Position numbers and translations under genes: made by a program
Shown: positions 9,726 through 18,683 of the stretch, in pieces
Layout: each line of letters starts with the position of its first letter
Numbering within the stretch: the stretch's first letter is position 1
DNA from: Helicobacter pylori
GTDB lineage: Bacteria; Campylobacterota; Campylobacteria; Campylobacterales; Helicobacteraceae
DNA length: 64,000 nt
Assembly: GCA_008032935.1 (NCBI GenBank)
Contig: CP032039.1
Span: 248,001-312,000 of the forward strand
Direction: 5' to 3'
The notes under the pieces: generated by a model
The model's input: the letters and a program-made list of their open reading frames with translations, nothing else
Database searches by the model: none
Told to the model about the DNA's origin: nothing

Positions 9726-10541
9726 TTAAAAAGCCGGGATAATCGCCCCTTTATAGGTATCCAAAATGAATTTCCTGGTCTTTTCACTCTGCAAAGCTTC
9801 AATCAACGCTTTTATGGCTTCATCTTGCGCGTTATCCTCACGAGCGGCTATTAGATTGGCATAAGGCGAGTCCTTGTCTTCTGAAAATAAGGCTCCGGTG
9901 AGTTTCGCTTGCAAGGCATAATTCCCTGTTATGATGGCCCCATCCACATCCCCTAAAACCTTAGGCAATAGTGCGGCTTCTAAAGGCTTGATTTTGATAT
10001 TGTAAGGATTTTTGACAATATCAAACTCCGTAGCGTATAGATTGCTTGGGTCTTTGAGGGCGATAAGGCCTTGTTTATGGAGTAAAATCAACGCCCTGCC
10101 TTGATTGGCCGGATCATTTGGCACGGCAATCACTGAGCCTTTTTTAAGGTTTTTAATGTCTGTGATTTTTTGAGAATAAAATCTTAAAGGCTCCACATGG
10201 ATATTGGCCAAACCAACAAGGTGCATTTTTCTGTCCAAATTAAACCGATCCAAATAAGGGCGGTGCTGGAAGTAATTCGCATCCAAAGAGCCGTCATTGA
10301 GCGCTAAATTAGGCAACACATAATCCGTAAAAGACACGATCACTAATTTGATCCCTTTCTCTTTCAAATCGTCCACGACTGATTGCAAGATTTGCGCATG
10401 CGGCACAGGGTTAGCGCCCACTTTAAGCTCACGAGTGATTTTGTGGTCTTCTTTTTTTTCTTTGTGGTGTTTGGCGTCTAAGAGATTAAAAAAACCTAAA
10501 ACAATAGCGGTTATGCAAATAATACGCTTGAATATATTCAT
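9726..10541 (-). CDS. metQ: Methionine-binding periplasmic protein MetQ (NLPA family)
   Basis: Substrate-binding component of the methionine importer. 271 residues from the ATG at 10541, which has AAAGGGG upstream; the longer open frame to 10646 is unlikely. Signal peptide RIICITAIVLGFFNLLDA, then the NLPA domain (LKVGANPVPHAQIL, YFQHRPYLD, IAVPNDPANQGRAL, DVDGAIITGNYAL). Unlike most MetQ proteins it has no lipobox cysteine, so it is probably a soluble periplasmic or released protein. HP1564 counterpart, separated from metN by about 9 kb. Confidence 0.92.
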   Translation of the reverse strand: MNIFKRIICITAIVLGFFNLLDAKHHKEKKEDHKITRELKVGANPVPHAQILQSVVDDLKEKGIKLVIVSFTDYVLPNLALNDGSLDANYFQHRPYLDRFNLDRKMHLVGLANIHVEPLRFYSQKITDIKNLKKGSVIAVPNDPANQGRALILLHKQGLIALKDPSNLYATEFDIVKNPYNIKIKPLEAALLPKVLGDVDGAIITGNYALQAKLTGALFSEDKDSPYANLIAAREDNAQDEAIKALIEALQSEKTRKFILDTYKGAIIPAF

Positions 10542-10687
10542 AAAAACCCCTTTATTAAAAAAAATTAATTCAAAAATGATAAAAAGATAAAACGATACGA
10601 AAATTCTAGAAACTGGCAAAGAATAGAAAGAAAAGGATTCAACCAAGAAAAACGAAGTTTCTCTTGATCAAACAGCGAATTGAACCA

Positions 10688-11284
10688 TTAAAGCTTAATG
10701 GAATTTTCTTTAAGATACTCTGCAACGCCTTGGTGGGTAGCTTTCATCCCTTTATCGCCTTTTCTCCAGCCTGCTGGGCACACTTCACCATGTTCTTCAA
10801 AGTGTAAGAGAGCGTCTACCATGCGAAGCATTTCATCGGCATTCCTACCCAATGGCAAGTCATTGATCACTGCGTGTCTTACTTTCATGTTTTTGTCAAT
10901 CAGAAAAGCCCCTCTCAAAGCGATCGCTTCTTCAAACAGCACATCATAGTCTCTAGAAATGCTCTTAGTAATATCAGCCACCATAGGGAAAGTTACTTGA
11001 CCAATACCGCCTTTTTCTACAGGGGTGTTTTTCCATGCAAAATGCACTTGTTCGCTGTCAATAGACACGCCAATCACATTAAAGCCTTTTTCTTGGAAGT
11101 CTTTCACTCTTTTGTCAAACGCAATGATTTCTGTAGGGCATACAAAAGTAAAATCTTTTGGCCAAAAGAAAAGAATCGCACCGTTCTTACCTAAATTTTT
11201 AGAAAGCTCAAAGTGTTCATCAACCTCATTGTTTCCTAAAACGGCAGGCGCTTTAAAATCGGGGGCAAGTTTTGTAACTAACAT
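10688..11284 (-). CDS. ahpC: Alkyl hydroperoxide reductase AhpC/TsaA (2-Cys peroxiredoxin)
   Basis: Reduces hydrogen peroxide, organic peroxides and peroxynitrite, using thioredoxin in H. pylori. 198 residues from ATG 11284, preceded by AAGGAG. The peroxidatic Cys is in FTFVCPTEI (about residue 49) and the resolving Cys in GEVCPAGW (about 169). Very abundant protein in this species. Divergent from ceuE; the 239-base gap holds both promoters. HP1563 counterpart. Confidence 0.97.
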   Translation of the reverse strand: MLVTKLAPDFKAPAVLGNNEVDEHFELSKNLGKNGAILFFWPKDFTFVCPTEIIAFDKRVKDFQEKGFNVIGVSIDSEQVHFAWKNTPVEKGGIGQVTFPMVADITKSISRDYDVLFEEAIALRGAFLIDKNMKVRHAVINDLPLGRNADEMLRMVDALLHFEEHGEVCPAGWRKGDKGMKATHQGVAEYLKENSIKL

Positions 11285-11344
11285 ATACAACTCCTTAAGT
11301 GTTTTAAAATTTTGTTGGATCAAAATTAAACCTGAACAGATTTA

Positions 11345-11355
11345 ATTTTATTATG
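11345..11355 (-). promoter_or_regulatory. Probable ahpC -10 region
   Basis: On the minus strand the sequence reads GCATAATAAAATTAAA, giving overlapping -10 candidates CATAAT and TAAAAT about 65 bases upstream of the ahpC start. I cannot choose between them from sequence. Confidence 0.4.
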
Positions 11356-11430
11356 CTTTCCACTCAGTCAGCGGAAACATGGTGGAGTATATTCTTAAAA
11401 AGTTAATGAAAAAATATTTCCTTTTAAATT

Positions 11431-11510
11431 TTAAGATTTTGTGAAAAAAAGTTTCATTTTTACTGCTTGTATTTCCTTGAATAGTGTTATAATCGCTTCA
11501 TAAATCATAC
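11431..11510 (+). repeat. Promoter repeat copy 1 (upstream of ceuE copy 1)
   Basis: 80-base block running from TTAAGATTTTGTGAAAAAAA to the CATAC before the ceuE RBS. It recurs nearly unchanged at 12636-12714 and, more diverged, at 12736-12814. It contains GTTATAATCGCTT with the -10 TATAAT at 11488-11493. Its AT-rich upstream part would be a natural place for a metal regulator (NikR or Fur); ceuE is reported to be nickel/NikR controlled in H. pylori. Confidence 0.75.
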
Positions 11511-11523
11511 GAAAGGAATTGTC

Positions 11524-12528
11524 ATGCTAATCGCTCGTTTTAAAAAAGCTTTAATCTCCTATTCTTTAGGCGTGCTTGTTGTTTCATCATTATGGTTGAA
11601 TGTGGCTAACGCTTCAGTGCAAGAAGTCAAAGTCAAAGATTATTTTGGGGATCAAGCCATCAAGCTTCCTGTTTCTAAAATAATCTACTTGGGTAGTTTT
11701 GCAGAAGTGCCTGCTATGTTCCATACTTGGGATAGGGTTGTAGGCATTTCAGATTACGCTTTTAAAGATGACATTGTTAAAGCCACTCTCAAAGATCCTA
11801 AACGCATTAAACCCATGAGCAGCGATCATGTGGCGGCGTTGAATGTGGAGCTTTTAAAAAAACTTAGCCCTGATCTTGTGGTAACCTTTGTGGGTAACCC
11901 TAAAGCGGTAGAGCATGCGAAAAAATTTGGTATATCATTCCTTTCTTTCCAAGAAAAAACCATTGCAGAAGTCATGGAAGATATTGACGCTCAAGCTAAA
12001 GCCTTAGAAGTTGACGCTTCTAAAAAACTGGCCAAAATGCAAGAAACTTTGGACTTCATTGCTGAGCGTTTGAAAGGCGTTAAAAAGAAAAAGGGCGTGG
12101 AGCTTTTCCATAAAGCCAATAAAATCAGCGGCCATCAAGCCCTTGATTCAGATATTTTAGAAAAAGGAGGCATAGACAATTTTGGCTTGAAATACGTTAA
12201 GTTTGGGCGCGCTGACATTAGCGTGGAAAAAATCGTTAAAGAAAACCCTGAGATTATCTTTATTTGGTGGATAAGCCCACTCACACCTGAAGACGTGTTA
12301 AACAACCCTAAATTTACTACTATTAAGGCCATCAAAAACAAGCAAGTTTATAAACTCCCCACAATGGATATTGGCGGCCCTAGAGCCCCACTCATTAGCT
12401 TGTATATCGCTTTAAAAGCCCATCCTGAAGCCTTTAAGGGCGTGGATATTAATGCGATGGTGAAAGATTATTATAAGGTGGTTTTTGATTTGAATGACGC
12501 AGAAGTTGAACCCTTTTTATGGCACTGA
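11524..12528 (+). CDS. ceuE: CeuE-type periplasmic metal-binding protein, copy 1
   Basis: 334-residue class III periplasmic binding protein (BtuF/FepB fold) with signal peptide (SLGVLVVSSLWLNVANA). In H. pylori, CeuE (HP1561/HP1562) is reported to bind nickel, possibly as a Ni-histidine complex, and to feed the FecDE transporter. The C-terminal two-thirds is almost identical to copy 2 (for example GVELFHKANKISGHQA and KLPTMDIGGPRAPLISLYIA), while the N-terminal third has diverged. RBS AAAGGAATT. The product of a tandem duplication; see the promoter and ftsW-tail repeats. Confidence 0.93.
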   Translation: MLIARFKKALISYSLGVLVVSSLWLNVANASVQEVKVKDYFGDQAIKLPVSKIIYLGSFAEVPAMFHTWDRVVGISDYAFKDDIVKATLKDPKRIKPMSSDHVAALNVELLKKLSPDLVVTFVGNPKAVEHAKKFGISFLSFQEKTIAEVMEDIDAQAKALEVDASKKLAKMQETLDFIAERLKGVKKKKGVELFHKANKISGHQALDSDILEKGGIDNFGLKYVKFGRADISVEKIVKENPEIIFIWWISPLTPEDVLNNPKFTTIKAIKNKQVYKLPTMDIGGPRAPLISLYIALKAHPEAFKGVDINAMVKDYYKVVFDLNDAEVEPFLWH

Positions 12529-12551
12529 TTTTAAAAAAGGGCTGATATTTT

Positions 12552-12590
12552 TTAGCCTTTCGTGTATCGCGCTAGGCTTAGAACAAGCCT
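12552..12590 (-). pseudogene. Fossil copy of the ftsW 3' end
   Basis: Read on the minus strand this 39-base stretch encodes RLVLSLARYTKG and a stop, matching the last 12 codons of ftsW (GLVLSLARYTKG, 13858-13896) at all but one residue. It lies between the two ceuE copies with no ftsW body. It is therefore a remnant carried along when ceuE and its downstream flank were duplicated. Confidence 0.85.
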
Positions 12591-12635
12591 TGTAGCTAAA
12601 ATTTTCTTCCATATTTTTATCTTAATCTTTATCTT

Positions 12636-12714
12636 TTAAGATTTTGTGAAAAAAAGTTTCATTTTTACTGCTTGTATTTCCTTGAATAGTGTTATAATCG
12701 CTTTATAAATCATA
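12636..12714 (+). repeat. Promoter repeat copy 2 (between the ceuE genes)
   Basis: Nearly identical to 11431-11510, including GTGAAAAAAAGTTTCATTTT and a -10 TATAAT at 12693-12698. Together with copy 3 it forms a tandem repeat with a unit of about 100 bases (12611-12711 and 12712-12811). If active it gives ceuE copy 2 a second, upstream promoter. Confidence 0.75.
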
Positions 12715-12735
12715 TTTTTATCTTATCTTTAACTT

Positions 12736-12814
12736 TTAAGATTTTATGAAAAATAGTTTCATTTTTACTATTGTTATTTTCTTAGTAATGTTATAATCGC
12801 TTTATAAATCATAC
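12736..12814 (+). repeat. Promoter repeat copy 3 (immediately upstream of ceuE copy 2)
   Basis: A diverged third copy (ATTTTATGAAAAATAGTTTC) with the -10 TATAAT at 12792-12797, 30 bases from the ceuE copy 2 start. It keeps the ATAATCGCTTTATAAATCAT block of the other two. Confidence 0.72.
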
Positions 12815-12827
12815 AAAAAGGATCGTT

Positions 12828-13835
12828 ATGTTAGTTACTCGCTTTAAAAAAGCTTTCATTTCTTATTCTTTAGGTGCACTTGTCGCTTCATTATTATTGA
12901 ATGTGTGCAACGCTTCAGCACAAGAAGTCAAAGTCAAGGATTATTTCGGGGAGCAAAATATAAAGCTTCCTGTTTCTAAAATAGCCTATATAGGGAGTTA
13001 TGTAGAAGTGCCTGCTATGCTTAATGTTTGGAATAGGGTTGTAGGCGTTTCGGATTACGCTTTTAAGGATGACATTGTTAAAGCCACTCTCAAAGGCGAA
13101 GATCTTAAACGCGTCAAACACATGAGCACTGATCATACAGCCGCACTAAATGTAGAGCTTTTAAAAAAACTTGGCCCTGATCTTGTGGTAACCTTTGTGG
13201 GCAACCCTAAAGCAGTAGAGCATGCGAAAAAATTTGGTATATCATTCCTTTCTTTCCAAGAGACAACGATTGCAGAGGCCATGCAGGCCATGCAAGCTCA
13301 AGCTGCGGTCTTAGAAATTGACGCTTCTAAAAAATTCGCCAAAATGCAAGAAACTTTGGATTTTATTGCTGAGCGTTTGAAAGGCGTTAAAAAGAAAAAG
13401 GGCGTGGAGCTTTTCCATAAAGCCAATAAGATTAGCGGCCATCAGGCCATTAGCTCAGACATTTTAGAAAAAGGGGGCATAGACAATTTTGGCTTGAAAT
13501 ACGTCAAATTCGGGCGCGCTGACATTAGCGTGGAAAAAATCGTTAAAGAAAACCCTGAAATCATTTTCATTTGGTGGGTAAGCCCACTCACGCCTGAAGA
13601 CGTGTTAAACAACCCCAAATTTTCCACTATCAAGGCCATTAAAAACAAGCAAGTTTATAAACTCCCCACAATGGATATTGGCGGTCCTAGAGCCCCACTC
13701 ATAAGCTTGTATATCGCTTTAAAAGCCCACCCTGAAGCCTTTAAGGGCGTGGATATTAATGCGATGGTGAAAGATTATTATAAGGTGGTTTTTGATTTGA
13801 ATGATGCAGAAATTGAGCCATTCTTATGGCATTAA
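12828..13835 (+). CDS. ceuE: CeuE-type periplasmic metal-binding protein, copy 2
   Basis: 335 residues, the paralogue of the preceding gene, with signal peptide SLGALVASLLLNVCNASA. Same class III binding-protein fold and presumed nickel ligand. It differs from copy 1 mainly in the first 150 residues (KIAYIGSYVEVPAMLNVWNR against KIIYLGSFAEVPAMFHTWDR). The near-identical C-terminal halves suggest recent or ongoing gene conversion. RBS AAAAAGGATC. Ends 22 bases from convergent ftsW. Confidence 0.93.
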   Translation: MLVTRFKKAFISYSLGALVASLLLNVCNASAQEVKVKDYFGEQNIKLPVSKIAYIGSYVEVPAMLNVWNRVVGVSDYAFKDDIVKATLKGEDLKRVKHMSTDHTAALNVELLKKLGPDLVVTFVGNPKAVEHAKKFGISFLSFQETTIAEAMQAMQAQAAVLEIDASKKFAKMQETLDFIAERLKGVKKKKGVELFHKANKISGHQAISSDILEKGGIDNFGLKYVKFGRADISVEKIVKENPEIIFIWWVSPLTPEDVLNNPKFSTIKAIKNKQVYKLPTMDIGGPRAPLISLYIALKAHPEAFKGVDINAMVKDYYKVVFDLNDAEIEPFLWH

Positions 13836-13857
13836 TTTTTAAAAAGGGCGATATTTT

Positions 13858-15024
13858 TTAGCCCTTCGTGTATCGCGCTAGGCTTAGAACAAGCCCTATA
13901 GCGATGCAATTCGCTAAAAGCGAACTCCCTCCATAGCTCAAAAACGGCACCGCTAGACCTTTAACCGGAAAAATCCCGCCCACCCCAAAGGCGTTGATCA
14001 CCAAAGAAAAACTGATGAGCAACACCACGCCCACGCAAAATAGCGAATATTTTGGCTCTTTCAAGCGGTTAGCGATCCTAAAAATCAAAACAATCAAAAC
14101 AGAAAACAAAATAAAACAAACGCATAACCCCAAAAAACCCCATTCTTCGGCGATCCCAGCTAAGACCATGTCCGTATGCACTTCGCTCAAAAACCCAAGC
14201 TTGATTTGCCCAAGCCCAAGCCCTTGCCCAAACAACCCCCCATTATGCATGGCATTGCCTGCATGAAAGACCTGATAGGATTCGGGCAAGTCGCTTATTC
14301 TAAGAGCGTTCGCTAATTTATCCGGCAAAAGCGTGAAAAGCGAATTTTGCAAATTAGACCACCACAATTTCAGGCGCAAAATCCTATGAGCACTTGTAAC
14401 AATCGCTAAAACGCTGATCGCAAACGCCCCTGAAATAATCAAGCCAAACAAATGCGCGCTCCCCCCAGAAAAGACCAACAACACCGCTAAAACCGCCCCC
14501 AAAAGAACAATCTGCCCCAAATCGTTTTGCAAAACCCCTACCCCAATCGCTAAGGCTACAAACACCACCGAATAAGGCACAAAAGTGATCAGTTCTTCTT
14601 TAACATTAGCCTTTTCTTTTGCCACAAAGGTGCGAGACAAACTCCACGCAAGAAAAAAGGTGAAACCAATCTTTAAAAACTCCAAAGGCGCTAGAGAGAA
14701 AAACCCCAAACGAATCCAGCGCTTCGCCCCCCCTGCGTTGCTAGAAAGGCTTTCTGGCAAAAAAAACATGCCAATAATGAGTAATGGTGGGATAAAAAGA
14801 AGAAAAAACCCCAAACGGCTAAACCACTTGCTAGGATCAACCCGAGACAACCCCCACATGATAACAATCCCTATGATCGCACTTGAAAGCTGGCGTATGA
14901 AAAAATGGAATTCTCCATAATGATACAGCACCACTGTGGTGTAAGTTGAGAGCGAATAGCTCATCAATACCCCCAAAAAAGTCAATAGCGAAGCGCAAAA
15001 AAACAGGTTTCTGTCTGTAGTCAT
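13858..15024 (-). CDS. ftsW: SEDS-family glycan polymerase FtsW
   Basis: 388-residue polytopic membrane protein of the SEDS family (FtsW/RodA), which polymerises lipid II together with a class B PBP. About ten spans, with family motifs GGAKRWIRLG near residue 95, LQNDLGQ near 164, AGIAEEWGF near 290 and FLSYGGSS near 364. Assigned FtsW rather than RodA by its HP1560 position; RodA is encoded elsewhere in this species. Its 3' end is duplicated upstream at 12552-12590. Confidence 0.9.
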   Translation of the reverse strand: MTTDRNLFFCASLLTFLGVLMSYSLSTYTTVVLYHYGEFHFFIRQLSSAIIGIVIMWGLSRVDPSKWFSRLGFFLLFIPPLLIIGMFFLPESLSSNAGGAKRWIRLGFFSLAPLEFLKIGFTFFLAWSLSRTFVAKEKANVKEELITFVPYSVVFVALAIGVGVLQNDLGQIVLLGAVLAVLLVFSGGSAHLFGLIISGAFAISVLAIVTSAHRILRLKLWWSNLQNSLFTLLPDKLANALRISDLPESYQVFHAGNAMHNGGLFGQGLGLGQIKLGFLSEVHTDMVLAGIAEEWGFLGLCVCFILFSVLIVLIFRIANRLKEPKYSLFCVGVVLLISFSLVINAFGVGGIFPVKGLAVPFLSYGGSSLLANCIAIGLVLSLARYTKG

Positions 15025-15089
15025 TAGGATTTCCTTATTTTGGTTTTTGAATAGGCGTTCTCTTAAGGTATTTTAGGGGTATTTTACAC

Positions 15090-15095
15090 TATAAT
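15090..15095 (+). promoter_or_regulatory. Sigma80-like -10 box upstream of flgB
   Basis: TATAAT in context TTTTACACTATAATGACT on the plus strand, about 133 bases before flgB. It may give basal expression in addition to the sigma54 site. Confidence 0.35.
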
Positions 15096-15173
15096 GACTC
15101 TGAATTGGCTTATCGCTCAAGCTTAAGCATGCTTTGAAATTGATCGCATTCTTTGATGAGAAGCGGGCTGATT

Positions 15174-15190
15174 TTGGAATGCTTTTTGCA
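15174..15190 (+). promoter_or_regulatory. Sigma54 (RpoN) promoter of flgB-flgC
   Basis: TTGGAATGCTTTTTGCA has the diagnostic GG (15176-15177), ten bases, then GC (15188-15189). It lies 38 bases upstream of the flgB ATG. flgB is a known member of the RpoN/FlgR class 2 flagellar regulon in H. pylori. The site falls inside the upstream extension of the open frame, which supports the start at 15228. Confidence 0.75.
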
Positions 15191-15227
15191 TGTTATTAAT
15201 TTGCAAGGGTTTAAAAAAGGGGTTTTG

Positions 15228-15650
15228 ATGGATTTTTCTAAAGCGTTTGGATTGGTTTATAAAGCGTTAGATTATAGGGCTTTAAGGCAAGATATGATCG
15301 CTTCTAACATCGCTAACGTGGATACCCCTTTTTACAGGCCAAAGGATTTGGATTTTGAAAGCGTTTTAGCAAAGAAAAAAGCAGAAATTTTTGAAAACCA
15401 ATCCAGTAAAGTTTTGCCTTTAGCCCACACTAACCCTAGGCATTTAGACTTTGAAAATAGCGCTAAAAATGGGGCGAACCTTTTTTTTAGAGACGGGCAT
15501 TTGGCTAAAAATGATGGCAACAGCGTGGATTTAGACATTGAAACGAGTGAAATGGGCAAGAACTCTACCATGTATTTAGCCTTGAGTTCAGCCTTAAAAA
15601 AGTATCGAGGCGTGATCAATTACGCCATTGACTCTAGTAAGAATTTATAG
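15228..15650 (+). CDS. flgB: Flagellar basal-body rod protein FlgB
   Basis: Proximal rod subunit. 140 residues from the ATG at 15228 with RBS AAAGGGG; the open frame continues upstream to 15153, but that part holds the promoter. N-terminal rod signature LRQDMIASNIANVDTPFYRP. Twelve bases before flgC, so co-transcribed. HP1559 counterpart. Confidence 0.95.
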   Translation: MDFSKAFGLVYKALDYRALRQDMIASNIANVDTPFYRPKDLDFESVLAKKKAEIFENQSSKVLPLAHTNPRHLDFENSAKNGANLFFRDGHLAKNDGNSVDLDIETSEMGKNSTMYLALSSALKKYRGVINYAIDSSKNL

Positions 15651-15662
15651 TTAAGGGAAAGC

Positions 15663-16148
15663 ATGTTTTTATCTTCTTTTGATATTAGCGGTTATGGCTT
15701 GTCCGCCCAACGCTTAAGAGCTAATTTGATTTCTTCTAATATTGCTAACGCTAACACCACGCGCACGAGCGAAGGAGGCCCTTATAGGAGGCAAGAAGCG
15801 GTGTTTAGGGCTTTTGATTTCAACGAGATTTTAAACCAAAAAATCGCCCAAAACAATCAAATCACCCCCTATGAAGACCCTTTAGATGAAGGCGATGATA
15901 ACCCCTTAATCCCTATCACAAGCGTGGTGGTGGATAAGATTGTGCGCGATGATAGCGAGCCGTTGATGAAATACGATCCCAGCCACCCTGACGCTAACGC
16001 TCAAGGCTATGTGGCTTACCCCAACGTGAATGCGGTGGTTGAAATGGCGGACTTAGTGGAAGCGACTAGAGCCTATCAGGCTAATGTCGCGGCTTTCCAA
16101 AGCGCTAAAAACATGGCGCAAAACGCGATTGGCATGTTACAAACATGA
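15663..16148 (+). CDS. flgC: Flagellar basal-body rod protein FlgC
   Basis: Proximal rod subunit, 161 residues. N-terminal rod motif LRANLISSNIANANTTRT and C-terminal coiled segment EMADLVEATRAYQANVAAFQ, both shared by rod and hook proteins. Co-transcribed with flgB from the sigma54 site. Confidence 0.96.
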   Translation: MFLSSFDISGYGLSAQRLRANLISSNIANANTTRTSEGGPYRRQEAVFRAFDFNEILNQKIAQNNQITPYEDPLDEGDDNPLIPITSVVVDKIVRDDSEPLMKYDPSHPDANAQGYVAYPNVNAVVEMADLVEATRAYQANVAAFQSAKNMAQNAIGMLQT

Positions 16149-16274
16149 ACATTTTCAGCAATTTATGGTAGTATAAGGAAATTTAGGTAGTATTAGCCAA
16201 AGATCAGTAGAATATAGAAATGAATAAGATATTTAATAGAGTTAAATTTTTAAAAAAGAGCTTAAGGAGGTTCT

Positions 16275-16604
16275 ATGCAAGCCATACACAATGATAAAAG
16301 CTTATTGAGTCCTTTCTCTGAGCTTAACACGGACAACAGGACTAAAAGAGAAGAATCAGGTAACGCCTTTAAAGAACAAAAAGGTGGGGAGTTTTCTAAA
16401 CTCTTGAAACAATCTATCAATGAGCTTAACAACACTCAAGAGCAGTCTGATAAAGCCTTAGCGGATATGGCGACAGGGCAGATCAAAGACTTGCACCAAG
16501 CGGCTATCGCCATAGGGAAGGCCGAAACGAGCATGAAACTCATGCTTGAAGTGCGTAACAAAGCGATCAGCGCTTATAAAGAACTTTTGAGAACGCAGAT
16601 CTAA
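16275..16604 (+). CDS. fliE: Flagellar hook-basal body protein FliE
   Basis: 109-residue adaptor between the MS ring and rod. Conserved C-terminal half (DLHQAAIAIGKAETSMKLML, then VRNKAISAYKELLRTQI). A strong RBS AAGGAGG lies 7 bases before the ATG. The 126-base gap after flgC could hold its own promoter (TAGTATAAGG region), but I see no GG-N10-GC site there. Confidence 0.95.
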   Translation: MQAIHNDKSLLSPFSELNTDNRTKREESGNAFKEQKGGEFSKLLKQSINELNNTQEQSDKALADMATGQIKDLHQAAIAIGKAETSMKLMLEVRNKAISAYKELLRTQI

Positions 16605-16759
16605 TCTCTTAAGTGGCGTCTCTTTAAATGATCGCTTGGTCTTTTTTAAAGAGAGGGTTTGTTGTTGCTACACCCCATTTTAACGGATTTTGCCATCAAA
16701 AATTCATGCTCTCATGCGTTGTGAAAATCCAACGCTACGCCATTTTCAAGTAAGCGTTC

Positions 16760-18606
16760 ATGGATAATAAAAACATTGATCCCAACTTCAACCCAGAGCA
16801 ATTTTTAGAAACCCAAAAATACAAGGGCATGGTTACGGCCTTAATCTTTTTATTGCTTTTTTTTATTTTTTTAATGGTCGCTTTTAAAAAAGCTTTTTTT
16901 GCGCAAGCCAACATGCCCACTTTGGTGATGATCAAACAAGACACCGCTACTAGGGGGACTATTTATAGTCAAGACAACTACAGCCTGGCCACTTCACAAA
17001 CCCTTTTCAAACTGGGCTTTGATACAAGGTTTTTAAACCCAAATAAAGAAGATTTTTTTATTGATTTCCTTTCTATTTATAGCAATATCCCTAAAGAGTC
17101 CCTAAAAGACGCGCTCAATACGAAAGGCTACACGATTTTAGCTTACAATCTCACGCCCAATATGGCCGCTAATATTAGAGACTTGAATAAGAAATTTTTA
17201 GCCTTTGGGGTTTTTCAAAATTTCAAAGACGCGCACGATAAAGTGTGGCAAAAGCAAGGGTTAAACATTGAAGTGAGCGGCGTTTCTAGGCATTACCCTT
17301 ATCAAAATAGCCTAGAGCCCATCATTGGCTATGTGCAAAAACAAGAAGAAGACAAGCTCACTTTAACTACCGGTAAAAAAGGCGTTGAAAAATCTCAAAA
17401 TCATTTGCTTAAAGCCCAACAAAATGGCATAAGATCAGGCAAAAGAGACGTGAGTTTTAATTTCATTCAAAACCACTCTTACACAGAGATCGAACGGCTT
17501 GATGGCTATGAGGTGTATTTGAGTATTCCTTTAAAACTCCAAAGAGAAATTGAAACCCTACTGGATAAAACTAAAGACAAGCTCAGGGCTAAAGAAATCC
17601 TGGTGGGCATTATCAACCCTAAAAGCGGGGAAATCTTATCGCTAGCTTCAAGCAAGCGCTTCAATCCTAACGCCATTAAAACCAGCGATTATGAAAGCTT
17701 GAATTTGAGCGTTGCCGAAAAGGTTTTTGAGCCGGGCAGCACGATTAAGCCTATTGTCTATTCCTTGCTACTAGATAAAAATTTGATTAACCCTAAAGAG
17801 CGCATTGATTTAAACCATGGTTATTACCAATTAGGAAAATACACCATTAAAGACGACTTTATCCCCAGTAAAAAAGCCGTTGTGGAAGACGTTTTGATCC
17901 AATCTAGCAATGTGGGCATGATAAAAATCAGCAAAAGTCTCAACCCAGAGGATTTCTATAACGGGCTTTTAGGTTATGGATTTTCTCAAAAAACCGGCAT
18001 TGATTTATCCTTAGAAGCCACAGGAAAGATCCCTCCTTTGTCCGCTTTCAAGCGTGAAGTGTTAAAGGGGAGCGTCTCTTATGGCTATGGGTTGAACGCA
18101 ACTTTTTGCAGCTTTTAAGGGCTTATGCGGTGTTTTCTAATGAAGGCAAATTGACTACCCCCTATTTAGTGCAACGAGAAACCGCCCCTAATGGCGATAT
18201 TTACATCCCTAGCCCCAAACCCACCTTTCAAGTCATCAACCCAAAAAGCGCTAGGAAAATGAAAGAAACCTTAATCAAAGTGGTGCGTTATGGCACAGGT
18301 AAAAACGCTCAATTTGAAGGGCTATACATAGGGGGCAAAACAGGCACGGCTAGGGTTGCTAAAAACGGGAGTTATAGCGCGGAGTCCTATAACAGCTCTT
18401 TTTTTGGGTTCGCTGAAGATGAAAGGCAGGTTTTTACTATCGGCGTGGTTATCTTAGGCTCGCATGGCAAGGAAGAGTATTACGCTAGCAAGATTGCAGC
18501 CCCCATTTTTAAAGAAATCACCGAAATTTTAGTGCGTTACAATTATCTATCGCCCTCTATTGCGATTCAAAACGCTTTGGAAAAAAACCGCTTTAAAATA
18601 AAATAA
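16760..18606 (+). pseudogene. ftsI: Penicillin-binding protein 3 / FtsI, one frameshift as read
   Basis: Septal transpeptidase, partner of FtsW. Seen: N-terminal membrane anchor (VTALIFLLLFFIFLMVAF), dimerisation motif TRGTIYSQDN, catalytic serine in FEPGSTIKP, SSNVGMIK and GGKTGTARV. The frame breaks at the T5 run 18103-18107; one more T restores NATFLQLLRAYAVFSNEGK. Repaired length is 615 residues, as I recall for HP1556. FtsI is essential, so a sequencing error is the likely cause. Confidence 0.9.
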
Positions 18607-18683
18607 AAGGCTCTTTTTAACCCAAACTCCAAAAAGGAGTCTTAAGTTGCCGGCTCTGTGGCATTAAGGCCAAATTTAGAGGA

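Noticed and set aside
10698-11345. Three plus-strand open frames opposite ahpC
   Set aside because: All are antisense to a clear, highly conserved gene, with low-complexity products typical of shadow frames.
15153-15227. 25-residue extension of FlgB
   Set aside because: It overlaps the GG-N10-GC sigma54 promoter; the ATG at 15228 has a good RBS and gives the usual 140 residues.
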